Assembly (NCBI GenBank): GCA_023433615.1
Contig: JAEZCJ010000221.1
Coordinates: forward strand, 14,706 to 78,705
Reading direction: 5' to 3'
Source of the DNA: Bacillota bacterium
GTDB lineage: Bacteria; Bacillota; Bacilli; Paenibacillales; Paenibacillaceae
DNA: 64,000 nt
Shown in pieces: positions 23,181-31,592 of the stretch (positions are counted from its first letter, which is position 1; each line of letters begins with the position of its first letter). The position numbers were made by a program, and so were the translations under genes. The notes below the pieces were generated by a model, which was given only the letters and a program-made list of their open reading frames with translations, was not told the origin of the DNA and did no database searches.

Positions 23181-25154
23181 ATGAGACTGATGAAGTGGGC
23201 AGGGCTGGCGATGATAGGCATTCTGGCACTCTTGATCTGGTGGGTGCTTACCCCTGAGGAGACGGAGTTCGCTATGCATGATGCGGCGGAATCCGCGCAG
23301 TCGCCGGATGCCGCAAGGCCGGCCTCGGAATACGAGACGGATTATACAATTCTGGTCTATATGAACGGCTCTGACCTCGAGAGCGCATTCGATGAAGATA
23401 CCGGCCTCTTCTATGGAGCGGCCAGCACGGATATCGAAGAGATGGTATCCGGCCTGACGGGCGACCGCGTACGGGTCGTGCTGGAGACCGGCGGCACGCT
23501 GGCATGGGCCAACGAGCAGATTGACGGCCAACAGAATCAACGCTGGCTGATCGATAACGGCGGACTCACCCATCTGGCGGATGTCGGCAGGCGCAATATC
23601 GGCGAGGCCGATACGCTGGCGGACTTCGTCGAGTGGGGAGTCGGGCAATACCCTGCGGCCCGTTACGCGCTTATCTTCTGGAATCACGGCGGCGGCTCCG
23701 TGCTCGGCTTCGGCGCGGACGAATGGCATGATAACGATTCGTTGACGCTGGACGAGTTGGCAGCCGGACTGGATGCCGCATATGAGCAGACCGGGCAGAC
23801 GTTCGAGCTGATCGGCTTCGATGCCTGCTTGATGGCGACGGTGGAGACGGCAGCCTTGCTGCAGCCGTACGGACGCTATCTTGTCGCTTCGGAAGAGCTG
23901 GAGCCGGGCCACGGCTGGGACTATGGCCGGGCGCTGGATCAATTGGCTGCAAGCTCCGACGTCGACGGAGCGACGCTCGGCCGATGGATTGCGGATACTT
24001 ATCAGGCACAGGCCGCCGATAACGGGCAAGAGATGAACATTACGCTGTCCGTGATCGATCTGGACGGCTTCGAGCGTGTAGTGACGGCGCTGGAGGCATT
24101 CATACAAGAGGCCGACGCCGTAATCGCGTCCGATCGCTCCGGATTCTATAGCTTCGCCAACGGCCGCAGCCGCGCCGAGGAATACGGGGGCTCTTCCTCG
24201 CCGGAGGAAGCGATCGAAATGATCGATCTGCTCGCCCTAGTCCGCAATGTCAGCGACAGCTACCCGGATACGGCGGCAGCGCTCGAGGAAGCCGTGCGCG
24301 AAGCCGTTGTCTACAAGATTAACAGCGTGGGGCGTCCGGACGCGAACGGGCTGTCCATCTATTTTCCGCACCGCAACAAGGACAGCTTCGCCGATAATCT
24401 GGCTGTATTCGCCAGGCTCGGCTTCTCGGAATCGTACATGGACTTTATCCAGACTTATATGAATGGCTTGCAGAGCGATACGGAGCAGATCGACGTCGCC
24501 GTCAGCGGCGGGCTCCAATTCGAATACACGGAAGACGAGGACGAATATGCCCCTTACGAGGTTCGCGTCGATCCGCAGGATCTGGAAGGAATTGAGCAGA
24601 TCTACGCGGTCGTATCGATGTATTCCGATGAAGAAGCCGGCGAGGATAGCCCGCTCATCTATCTGGGCTATGATCATTACGTGAATGTCGACTGGGAGCA
24701 GGGCATTATTCGTGACGATTTTACCGGGGAGTGGCTGATGTGGGATGGCAATTTCATCGCGCTGGACCTCATCTCGCAAGGCCGCGGCTATATCCGCTAT
24801 GCCTTCCCTGCCAAGCTGAACGGCAAGGAGATGGACGTGCTCGTCCATTATGACATCGAAGAGGATACGTTCGAGGTGATGGGCGCCTGGGCCGGCCTCG
24901 GCTCGGAGACGGGCATGCCGGACAAGAATATCGTCCAGATCAAGGCAGGCGACCGAATCATTCCGCAATACTATTACTATACGAATACGGACGAAGAAGG
25001 TTATATCGACGGCGACGAATTCATCGTCGGCGACAGCATCGAGCTGGGTTATGAATTTTTGCCGAACGGCACCTATTTATACGGCTTCTCGCTTGTCAGC
25101 TATTCTGGCGTAGAGACGTTGACCGCGTTCATCGACTTCGAATTGACGGATTAG
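23181..25154 (+). CDS. Clostripain (C11) family cysteine peptidase, membrane-anchored
   Basis: The 657-residue protein has an N-terminal membrane anchor (residues 7-22, AGLAMIGILALLIWWV) and a C11 peptidase domain. DYTILVYMNGSDLES starts the caspase-like fold, ALIFWNHGGGSVLGF carries the catalytic His, and IGFDACLMATVETA carries the catalytic Cys. The long C-terminal part (about 430-657) is rich in acidic residues and beta-strands (EYTEDEDEYAPYEV, RGYIRYAFPAKLNG) and may bind calcium or substrate. AAGGAAGGGG precedes the ATG. It is probably an extracellular or wall-associated arginine/lysine-type peptidase, by family analogy. Confidence 0.85.
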   Translation: MRLMKWAGLAMIGILALLIWWVLTPEETEFAMHDAAESAQSPDAARPASEYETDYTILVYMNGSDLESAFDEDTGLFYGAASTDIEEMVSGLTGDRVRVVLETGGTLAWANEQIDGQQNQRWLIDNGGLTHLADVGRRNIGEADTLADFVEWGVGQYPAARYALIFWNHGGGSVLGFGADEWHDNDSLTLDELAAGLDAAYEQTGQTFELIGFDACLMATVETAALLQPYGRYLVASEELEPGHGWDYGRALDQLAASSDVDGATLGRWIADTYQAQAADNGQEMNITLSVIDLDGFERVVTALEAFIQEADAVIASDRSGFYSFANGRSRAEEYGGSSSPEEAIEMIDLLALVRNVSDSYPDTAAALEEAVREAVVYKINSVGRPDANGLSIYFPHRNKDSFADNLAVFARLGFSESYMDFIQTYMNGLQSDTEQIDVAVSGGLQFEYTEDEDEYAPYEVRVDPQDLEGIEQIYAVVSMYSDEEAGEDSPLIYLGYDHYVNVDWEQGIIRDDFTGEWLMWDGNFIALDLISQGRGYIRYAFPAKLNGKEMDVLVHYDIEEDTFEVMGAWAGLGSETGMPDKNIVQIKAGDRIIPQYYYYTNTDEEGYIDGDEFIVGDSIELGYEFLPNGTYLYGFSLVSYSGVETLTAFIDFELTD

Positions 25155-25162
25155 ACCGGAAG

Positions 25163-25190
25163 GCCTTGCCTGCGTAACAGCAGGCAAGGC
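25163..25190. terminator. Hairpin between convergent genes
   Basis: GCCTTGCCTGC and GCAGGCAAGGC form a perfect 11-base-pair stem with loop GTAACA. T-tracts are weak on both sides, but the position between convergent genes fits a two-way terminator. Confidence 0.55.
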
Positions 25191-25201
25191 TAGCTTGTGT
25201 T

Positions 25202-27010
25202 CTATGCATCGCCGGAATTTAGTTGAAGGACGAGCTTGATCTCTTCCAGGGGAGCAGGACGGCAATAGTGGTAGCCTTGTCCGATCTCGCAGCCGTACTG
25301 CCGAAGGATGGCGGCTTCTTCCGCATGCTCGATGCCTTCGCAGACGACCTTCAAGTTCAAGCTGTGTCCGATGTCGACAATCAGCTTAACGATTGAGGCG
25401 GAGGGTGCATCGGTTATCAATTCGCGCGTGAAGGAGCGGTCGATCTTCAACCGGTCAACGGGCAGGTGCCGCAGGGTATTAAGCGAAGAGTAGCCCGTTC
25501 CGAAGTCATCGATCGAAATCCTCACGCCTAGATCTTTCAGCTCGCCGAGCACCAAGACCGAGTGGCTCAGGTTCTGCATGAGGCTCTCCGTCACTTCCAG
25601 CTCCAGCAGGGCAGGGTCGAAGTCGGTCAGGGCCAGAATCCGCGAGACCGATGCGGCTAATCCGGGCGACTTGAACTGGCGAACCGAGATGTTGACAGCC
25701 AGCGTCAGGTCAGGATGGCCCTCAAGCTGCAAGCGTCGCAGCTGCTTGCACGCCTCCTCAAGCACCCATTCGCCGAGCTCGATAATGACGCCCGTCTGTT
25801 CCGCCAGCGGTATGAACACGGACGGCTCGATCCGCCCAAGTTCCGGATGGTCCCAGCGGAGCAGCGCTTCCAGTCCGCGAATTTTTCCGGTGCCGAGTTC
25901 CACCATCGGCTGATAGTGGACAACGAATTCCTGCCTATCCAGCGCGCTCCGCAGCGCGTTCACCAGCTTCGCTTGATACAGCAGGTCGCTGTTCTTGGAA
26001 GCGGAGAAGAACCGGAATCCGTTCTTCTCGTCTTGCTTGACGTCATACATCGCCATGTCCGCGTACTGGATCAGCGTATCGGCATCGCGTGCATCCTCGG
26101 GAAATAAGCTTATGCCGATACTCGGCGTCGAATAGATCCATTGATTATGGATCTGGAAGGGGGCGCGGAAAGCTTGAATGAGCTGCCTGGCCAATATTTC
26201 GATTTCCTTCTGGCGCTTGTAAGGAAAGAGCAGAATGAATTCGTCTCCCGCATATCGCGAGATGAAGCACGACCCGTCGAGGACGCGGGTGAGATGGGCA
26301 GCAACGTCTTGCAGCATACGGTCTCCGGAGCTGTGGCCCATTGTATCGTTGACATTCTTGAAGTTGTCGAGGTCCAGGAACATGACGGCCATCTGCGTGC
26401 CGTTCGCGATCTCCTCCGCCATTCGCTTCTTTAGCAATTCCCGGTTGGGCAGCTGCGTGAGCGAATCGTAGTACGCCATATGCTCCATCTTGTCGAATGC
26501 CGATTGCAGCTGGGTATTCAACTCTTCGTTGATACGGTTCTCTCGCCGTAAATTCCGGAAGTAGAAGGCCAGCAGCGAATACAAGATCATGTTGATGACA
26601 GCGCCGATCATGATCGTGCTAATCATCTCTGCCTGCACTTCGGAGGAATAGGATGGCGTGAAGGCTAAATAATAGCCCGTAGCAAGCACCACAGGCATTG
26701 GAGAAGGCAGCAAGAAGGCCAGATAGACAAGGGATAAGTACATGACGCTAACCAGCTTATCGAAGGTCAATTCAGGCAGCGCGCCGAAGAATGCGATAAA
26801 GGCCAAAGCGGCGAGCGCGTACTTGATCGGCACGGGCCGGACAGCAATCGCGGCAAAGCTCAGCACCGCGAAGCTGAGGGCGAGTGCGAGGCCGAGCGAG
26901 CTGGCAACGGAGTCGATCATGTTAAGAGAGAGAGAGGCTGCAGCGAGCACGGTGACGATAATCGGTGTGTGATGGAGCAGTCGTTGTGCATGGGAGAGTA
27001 TACGTTTCAT
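25202..27010 (-). CDS. Membrane GGDEF-EAL protein (c-di-GMP turnover)
   Basis: The protein of about 602 residues has five or six transmembrane helices (15-150). A GGDEF domain (180-340) follows, with YDSLTQLPNRELLKKRM and the active-site loop RYAGDEF (AGDEF, residues 254-258). The EAL domain (350-595) has EALLRW (381-386), NISVRQF, ELEVTES, DDFGTGYSSL and KIDRSF, the metal and catalytic positions of active phosphodiesterases. It probably has phosphodiesterase activity and perhaps cyclase activity, since AGDEF can be active. ATG 27010 with GAGGTG upstream is preferred to TTG 27025. Confidence 0.88.
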   Translation of the reverse strand: MKRILSHAQRLLHHTPIIVTVLAAASLSLNMIDSVASSLGLALALSFAVLSFAAIAVRPVPIKYALAALAFIAFFGALPELTFDKLVSVMYLSLVYLAFLLPSPMPVVLATGYYLAFTPSYSSEVQAEMISTIMIGAVINMILYSLLAFYFRNLRRENRINEELNTQLQSAFDKMEHMAYYDSLTQLPNRELLKKRMAEEIANGTQMAVMFLDLDNFKNVNDTMGHSSGDRMLQDVAAHLTRVLDGSCFISRYAGDEFILLFPYKRQKEIEILARQLIQAFRAPFQIHNQWIYSTPSIGISLFPEDARDADTLIQYADMAMYDVKQDEKNGFRFFSASKNSDLLYQAKLVNALRSALDRQEFVVHYQPMVELGTGKIRGLEALLRWDHPELGRIEPSVFIPLAEQTGVIIELGEWVLEEACKQLRRLQLEGHPDLTLAVNISVRQFKSPGLAASVSRILALTDFDPALLELEVTESLMQNLSHSVLVLGELKDLGVRISIDDFGTGYSSLNTLRHLPVDRLKIDRSFTRELITDAPSASIVKLIVDIGHSLNLKVVCEGIEHAEEAAILRQYGCEIGQGYHYCRPAPLEEIKLVLQLNSGDA

Positions 27011-27162
27011 CAATCGACACCTCAATAGAATGAATGAATTCCGTGTGACATTACAGTATTCTCTACATGGAGAGGAACACCTTCTTTGCGCGGTGAAACC
27101 TCGTCAGCCTCGTATCGTAAATACACATGCGTCAATGATGGAATGAACTGCAATAACCGGAG

Positions 27163-27891
27163 GTGTTGGAGCTGCAATTGCAATTGCGAATGAACATACA
27201 GGGAATCGTCAAGCGATTCGAGAACAAGTCGGTTCTTCAGGAGGCGTCATTCACTTTCGAGCAAGGCAAAATCTATGGACTGTTGGGCCGGAACGGAGCG
27301 GGAAAGACGACGTTGTTCAATTGCTTGAGCGGCGAGATGGCGATGGACGGCGGTCAGGTGCTGCTGGAGGAGAATGGCCGAATGCGAGAGCTCACTGAGC
27401 AGGATGTCGGCTATGTCTATTCGCTGCCGATCCTTCCGGAATTCCTGACAGGCTATGAATTCGTGAAATTCTTCATGGATATTAATCGAGGCAAGCTGCA
27501 GATGGATCAGGGGATCGATGCCTACTTCGACATGATGAGCATGACGACGGAGGACCGTCACAGGCTGATCAAGCATTACTCGCACGGCATGAAGAACAAG
27601 CTGCAGATGCTGTTGTTCCTGATGACGAAGCCGCCGGTCATTCTGCTCGATGAACCGCTCACCTCGTTCGACGTGATCGTCGCGCTGGAGATGAAGAATA
27701 TGCTGCGGGAGATGAAGAGGGATCACATCTTGATCTTCTCGACGCACATCCTGCAGTTGGCTTCGGACCTGTGCGATGAACTGGTCTTGTTGAACAATGG
27801 ACTGCTATCCGGCGTGCCGTCCGAGCTGTTGAAGAGCGATTCGTTCGAGCAGTCCGTCATCGATCTCTTGAAGGATGAGACACATGAGTAG
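27163..27891 (+). CDS. ABC transporter ATP-binding protein
   Basis: The 242-residue nucleotide-binding domain has Walker A LLGRNGAGKTTLF, a signature motif HYSHGMKNKLQM (SHGMK replaces LSGGQ), Walker B PVILLDEPLTSFD and switch STHILQ. It lacks the Q-loop pattern of importers and fits DrrA/BcrA-like ABC-2 exporters. CGGAGG (27158-27163) overlaps the GTG start; several in-frame starts up to ATG 27190 are possible. The permease gene overlaps its end, so they form one transporter. Confidence 0.87.
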   Translation: MLELQLQLRMNIQGIVKRFENKSVLQEASFTFEQGKIYGLLGRNGAGKTTLFNCLSGEMAMDGGQVLLEENGRMRELTEQDVGYVYSLPILPEFLTGYEFVKFFMDINRGKLQMDQGIDAYFDMMSMTTEDRHRLIKHYSHGMKNKLQMLLFLMTKPPVILLDEPLTSFDVIVALEMKNMLREMKRDHILIFSTHILQLASDLCDELVLLNNGLLSGVPSELLKSDSFEQSVIDLLKDETHE

Positions 27892-29491
27892 CACGATGCG
27901 CACGTTGCTCGCGATACGTACGTCCATTACGGTCAATCTGCTCATCCACTCGGTTCAGAAGCTGCCGCTGATCGGGAAGCTGATCCGCGAGAGCGCCTAC
28001 GCCAAGCTGGAACTCAAGCGGGCCGCGTCCGTCATCGCCTTCTTGCTTACCGCGGCGTGGGGATTCGCCTTGCGCTTCGCCTATGTTGGGCTCGTTGTCT
28101 ACTGGCCTGTTGCGGGACTCGGGGGAGAATGGTCGGAGGAACAGGTGCTCAATCATTTTATCCATATCTTCGCGATCCTCAGCTTAGCAGTAGCATGCGT
28201 CAGCAATGCGACCGTCCTGGAGCCGAAGCGGGAAAAGTACATCGCGGTGAAGCTCATGCGAATGTCGCCCTCCAGGTATATGAGGGCCTCGCTCGGCTAT
28301 CGTTACGTGACCTTCTTCATCTATCTGGTGCCGCCTATGCTCCTGTTCGCAACGCTTGCGGGCGCCTCGATTGCCGAAGCCGTGCTGCTGGCAGCCGTAA
28401 CCACGCTATGGCGAGTCGCCGCAGAGTATGCGCATCTCAAGCTCCACGAGCGGACCGGCATGGTGCTCGTCAAGCAGAACGCCATCGTCTGGTGCGTCAT
28501 TATTCTAGGGTATGCCGCTGCGTACGGGCCGCTTCTGCTCGACTGGACATCGCCCGTTCGTACGGTGCTGTTGAGCCTTCCTGCATGCCTCGTCCTGGCG
28601 GCGAGCGGCGTATTCGCGGCAGTCATGCTGGCAAGCTATGCCCGTTATCGGGAAGCGGTCGATGCCGCGACCCACAGGGATGATTCGCTGCTGAACCTGA
28701 ACAAGATGATCATGGATGCCGAGAGGCAGAGCGTGAAGGGGAAGGACAGCGACTATGACGTGGAGCGGGAGCAGCAAGGCAAGCCGACGGATAAGGAAGG
28801 CTATGCCTATCTGAACGAGATCTTCTTCCGCAGACATCGCAGCCTGGTAAGAGGCCCGGTTAACCGGCGATTGGCGATCATCGGCGGCCTTGGCGCCGCC
28901 GGCGTAATCCTCACGCTGCTCCTGCAGGAGCAGGTACAGCGCCTTGGCTGGGGACTGGAGGTCATCTTCCCTCTCTTGGGATCCTTGCTGTACTTCATGA
29001 CCGTGGGGGAACAGCTCTGCAAGACGATGTTCTACAATTCCGATCTTAGCCTGCTGCGGTACGGCTTCTATCGGAATGCGGCTTACGAACATTATCGAAT
29101 TCGGTTCGGCATCATGCTCAGAATGAATCTCCTGATCGCGGCAGCCCTTGGCTCGGCGCTGACGGCGATTGCCATGTCGGCTGGCGCGAATTGGACGGGC
29201 AGCGAGCTGCTCCTGCTATGGGGCTGCATCGGTCTGTTGGCTGTTTTCTTCACGGTGCATCCGTTATTCATGTATTACTACTTCCAGCCGTATTCCACGG
29301 AGCTGAATGTGAAGAATCCGTTGTTCTACGTCGTGAACATGGTTGTATCTTCCGCATGCGGAGCCTGCATTTTTTTGCGGCCGTCAGGTGCTGTGCTTGC
29401 CGCAATTGTAGCGATCGCGACCATGGCTTATCTATTCATCGCGTTTATTCTGGTTCGCAAGCATGGACCGCGTACTTTTCGCGTGAAGTAG
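27884..29491 (+). CDS. ABC transporter permease, large membrane subunit
   Basis: The protein of about 535 residues has roughly ten hydrophobic segments, among them SVIAFLLTAAWGFALRFAYVG, VTFFIYLVPPMLLFATLAG, AIVWCVIILGYAAAYGPLLL and LLIAAALGSALTAIAMS. A hydrophilic middle part (about 255-325) separates the two halves. It has no known catalytic motif. ATG 27884 lies eight bases after AAGGA and overlaps the 3' end of the ATPase gene. A terminator follows at 29511. The transported substrate is unknown; export is suggested by the ATPase type. Confidence 0.8.
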   Translation: MSSTMRTLLAIRTSITVNLLIHSVQKLPLIGKLIRESAYAKLELKRAASVIAFLLTAAWGFALRFAYVGLVVYWPVAGLGGEWSEEQVLNHFIHIFAILSLAVACVSNATVLEPKREKYIAVKLMRMSPSRYMRASLGYRYVTFFIYLVPPMLLFATLAGASIAEAVLLAAVTTLWRVAAEYAHLKLHERTGMVLVKQNAIVWCVIILGYAAAYGPLLLDWTSPVRTVLLSLPACLVLAASGVFAAVMLASYARYREAVDAATHRDDSLLNLNKMIMDAERQSVKGKDSDYDVEREQQGKPTDKEGYAYLNEIFFRRHRSLVRGPVNRRLAIIGGLGAAGVILTLLLQEQVQRLGWGLEVIFPLLGSLLYFMTVGEQLCKTMFYNSDLSLLRYGFYRNAAYEHYRIRFGIMLRMNLLIAAALGSALTAIAMSAGANWTGSELLLLWGCIGLLAVFFTVHPLFMYYYFQPYSTELNVKNPLFYVVNMVVSSACGACIFLRPSGAVLAAIVAIATMAYLFIAFILVRKHGPRTFRVK

Positions 29492-29510
29492 CGCATCATA
29501 CAGGCATTGC

Positions 29511-29543
29511 AGAGAGCGCGGCCAGCAGGCCGTGCTCTCTTTG
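29511..29543 (+). terminator. Hairpin terminator
   Basis: AGAGAGCGCGGCC and GGCCGTGCTCTCT pair almost completely around AGCA, followed by TTG. Confidence 0.65.
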
Positions 29544-29645
29544 ACATACAAGCAAAAGGAAATCGGTTGGGATAATATGACAGGAATTCGACCTAGCCTT
29601 GTGTAATACTGACAGTAGGACCCTAAGTAGCAGGAGGTACGAATC

Positions 29646-31526
29646 TTGGCGGATACAGAGCTTACGGGGCTTAACGCATGGAAGGAATACCCGCTGATCG
29701 GCGATTTGGCGCAAGAGGATTTGGATTTGATCGCCCCTTACCTAAGCACGCATACTTTCGTTGACGGCACGATTATTCTGCGGCAAGGCCAATCGAGCGA
29801 GAGCTTCCATATCTTGCTTGCCGGGCAGTTGGACGTCTACCTTGATCTGGACCGTAAGGTAAGCGTGGCGAAGCTGGACCCCGGACATTTTGTCGGGGAG
29901 ATGTCTTGTTTGACGGGGCGAGCCGTGAGCGCGACGGTGCAGGCGATAGGAGAGGTCCATACGCTGTCGATGACACGGGAAGGGATTCTGCTCTTGATGG
30001 ATCGCAGCGCGCCGTTCCGCCAGCATATGATCGAGGCGATGATCGAGCGGATCCAGGATTCCAATGAACGGGTGAGTGAGGAATTCTCCAGGAGTATCGC
30101 CGTGATGCGGCAATTGGAGATCGAGAGGCAGCTGCGATACGGGCCGTTGATCGGCGGCAGCCGATTCATGAGGAACCTCCGGGAACAGATCGCGGTATTG
30201 GCGCGCGAGCAATGCTCGGTGTGCATTATCGGAGAGAAGGGGACCGGGAAATTCCATGTCGCCTATGCGATCCACCAGCAGTCTCGCCGCGCGGGTAATC
30301 CGATCCTGAGTGTCGACGGGGGGAACCGTCTTCAGCTTGACGACTGGGAGATGAAAGTGCTCGCTGCCAAGGAAGGCACAATCGTCATCGAGCATGCGGA
30401 CTTGCTGCCGGCCGAATTGCTCGACCGCTTGCTTCAGTCGGCGAACGGCAATGGCACGCGCGTCATCCTGACCGGCCGCGGCAAGCCGAATGTCGATGCG
30501 AGAGAGGTTACGCTTATTCCGTTGCGGGAGCGTTCGGAAGACATACCGGAGATGGTCTACGACTTCCTGTCGGAAGCCGGAGCGGCAGACCCGGCCGGAG
30601 CCATCGCGAGAGAAGCGATCTATATGATTACCGTCTACCCGTTCCTCGGCGGCAACATCCAGGAATTGAAGCGGGTCGTGCAGGACGCGTTCATCGTCAG
30701 CGGCGGCCGAATGATCCAGACTCAGCATCTCAGATTCGGCAGCATCCACGAACCGGGGACTAGGCCGAAAATCGGTCTGGCGCTCGGCAGCGGAGCGGCA
30801 CGCGGCGCCGCGCACGTCGGAGTAATTAAGGTGCTGGAGCAAGAGGGCATCCCGATCGATCTTATCGCGGGGACCAGCGTAGGCGCTTTCATAGGCGCGC
30901 TATATGCAGGCGGGCAGCCCGTATCCGCGTTCGAGAAAGTGCTGCCTACCGTACGGTGGGGACAGCTCGTGCGTCCGATCGTACCCCCGCTCGCGCTTGT
31001 CAGCAATCATCCGATGGCCCGCTTTGTCGAGAAATATATCGGTTCCGCAAGGTTCGAGGATCTGCCGATTCCGTTCGCGGCGGTCGCTTCGGATGCGATA
31101 AGCGGGGAGGCCTACATTTTCAATAAAGGCAAGGTGGCGCCTGCTGTCTGCGCTTCGACGGCGATCCCGGGATTCATCAAGCCTGTTCGGCACGGGCAGC
31201 GGTTATTGGTTGACGGCGCAGTCGTCAGTCCCGTGCCTGTGGCGCTTGCGAGAAGCATGGGCGCGGACATTGTCATCGCCGTCGACCTGAGCACGCCGGA
31301 ACTGGGCGAACCGAAGCACTTTGTCGGTTCGATCATGAACACAATCGAGATCATGAACAAGAAGATCGTGACGGATGAGCTGCAGCTAGCCGACATTGTC
31401 CTGAAGCCGGACATTACGATGAATCAGGTCTCGTTCAAATTATCATCCCATAATATCGCGATGGGCGAGCAAGCAGCCGGCGCCGCGGTTGCGGCGATTA
31501 AGCAGAAGATAGCGGCATTCGGATAA
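29646..31526 (+). CDS. Cyclic nucleotide-binding / sigma54-AAA-like / patatin triple-domain protein
   Basis: The 626-residue protein has three parts. Residues 15-135 are a cNMP-binding domain (IILRQGQSSESFHILLAGQLDVYL, LDPGHFVGEMSCLTGR). Residues 165-365 resemble the AAA+ domain of sigma54 activators: Walker A-like GEKGTGKFHVA without the Ser/Thr, a degenerate Walker B EGTIVIEHADLL, then IPLRERSEDIPEMV and GGNIQELKRVV, but no GAFTGA loop. Residues 375-626 are a patatin lipase with oxyanion loop GLALGSGAARGAAHVG, nucleophile GTSVGA (Ser411) and catalytic LVDGAVVSP (DGA). The TTG start follows AGGAGG. A soluble phospholipase or thioesterase under nucleotide control is inferred; the AAA part probably no longer drives transcription. 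Confidence 0.85.
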   Translation: MADTELTGLNAWKEYPLIGDLAQEDLDLIAPYLSTHTFVDGTIILRQGQSSESFHILLAGQLDVYLDLDRKVSVAKLDPGHFVGEMSCLTGRAVSATVQAIGEVHTLSMTREGILLLMDRSAPFRQHMIEAMIERIQDSNERVSEEFSRSIAVMRQLEIERQLRYGPLIGGSRFMRNLREQIAVLAREQCSVCIIGEKGTGKFHVAYAIHQQSRRAGNPILSVDGGNRLQLDDWEMKVLAAKEGTIVIEHADLLPAELLDRLLQSANGNGTRVILTGRGKPNVDAREVTLIPLRERSEDIPEMVYDFLSEAGAADPAGAIAREAIYMITVYPFLGGNIQELKRVVQDAFIVSGGRMIQTQHLRFGSIHEPGTRPKIGLALGSGAARGAAHVGVIKVLEQEGIPIDLIAGTSVGAFIGALYAGGQPVSAFEKVLPTVRWGQLVRPIVPPLALVSNHPMARFVEKYIGSARFEDLPIPFAAVASDAISGEAYIFNKGKVAPAVCASTAIPGFIKPVRHGQRLLVDGAVVSPVPVALARSMGADIVIAVDLSTPELGEPKHFVGSIMNTIEIMNKKIVTDELQLADIVLKPDITMNQVSFKLSSHNIAMGEQAAGAAVAAIKQKIAAFG

Positions 31527-31536
31527 GCGTGAGAAG

Positions 31537-31573
31537 AGGCCGGGAATCGTTCTTAGGAGCGATCCCGGCCTTG
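31537..31573 (+). terminator. Intrinsic terminator
   Basis: AGGCCGGGAATCGTTC and GAGCGATCCCGGCCT pair around TTAG (one bulge), followed by TTGT. Confidence 0.65.
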
Positions 31574-31592
31574 TCGTTGCGCGAACTCGCCC

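Noticed and set aside
23163..24107. 314-codon open frame on the minus strand
   Set aside because: It is the antisense shadow of the clostripain-family gene, which has clear catalytic motifs, a ribosome binding site and a membrane anchor. The antisense product has no domain and an improbable composition.
29742..30842. 366-codon open frame on the minus strand
   Set aside because: It lies entirely within the cNMP-AAA-patatin gene on the other strand and shows no recognisable domain; long antisense frames are common at this GC content.
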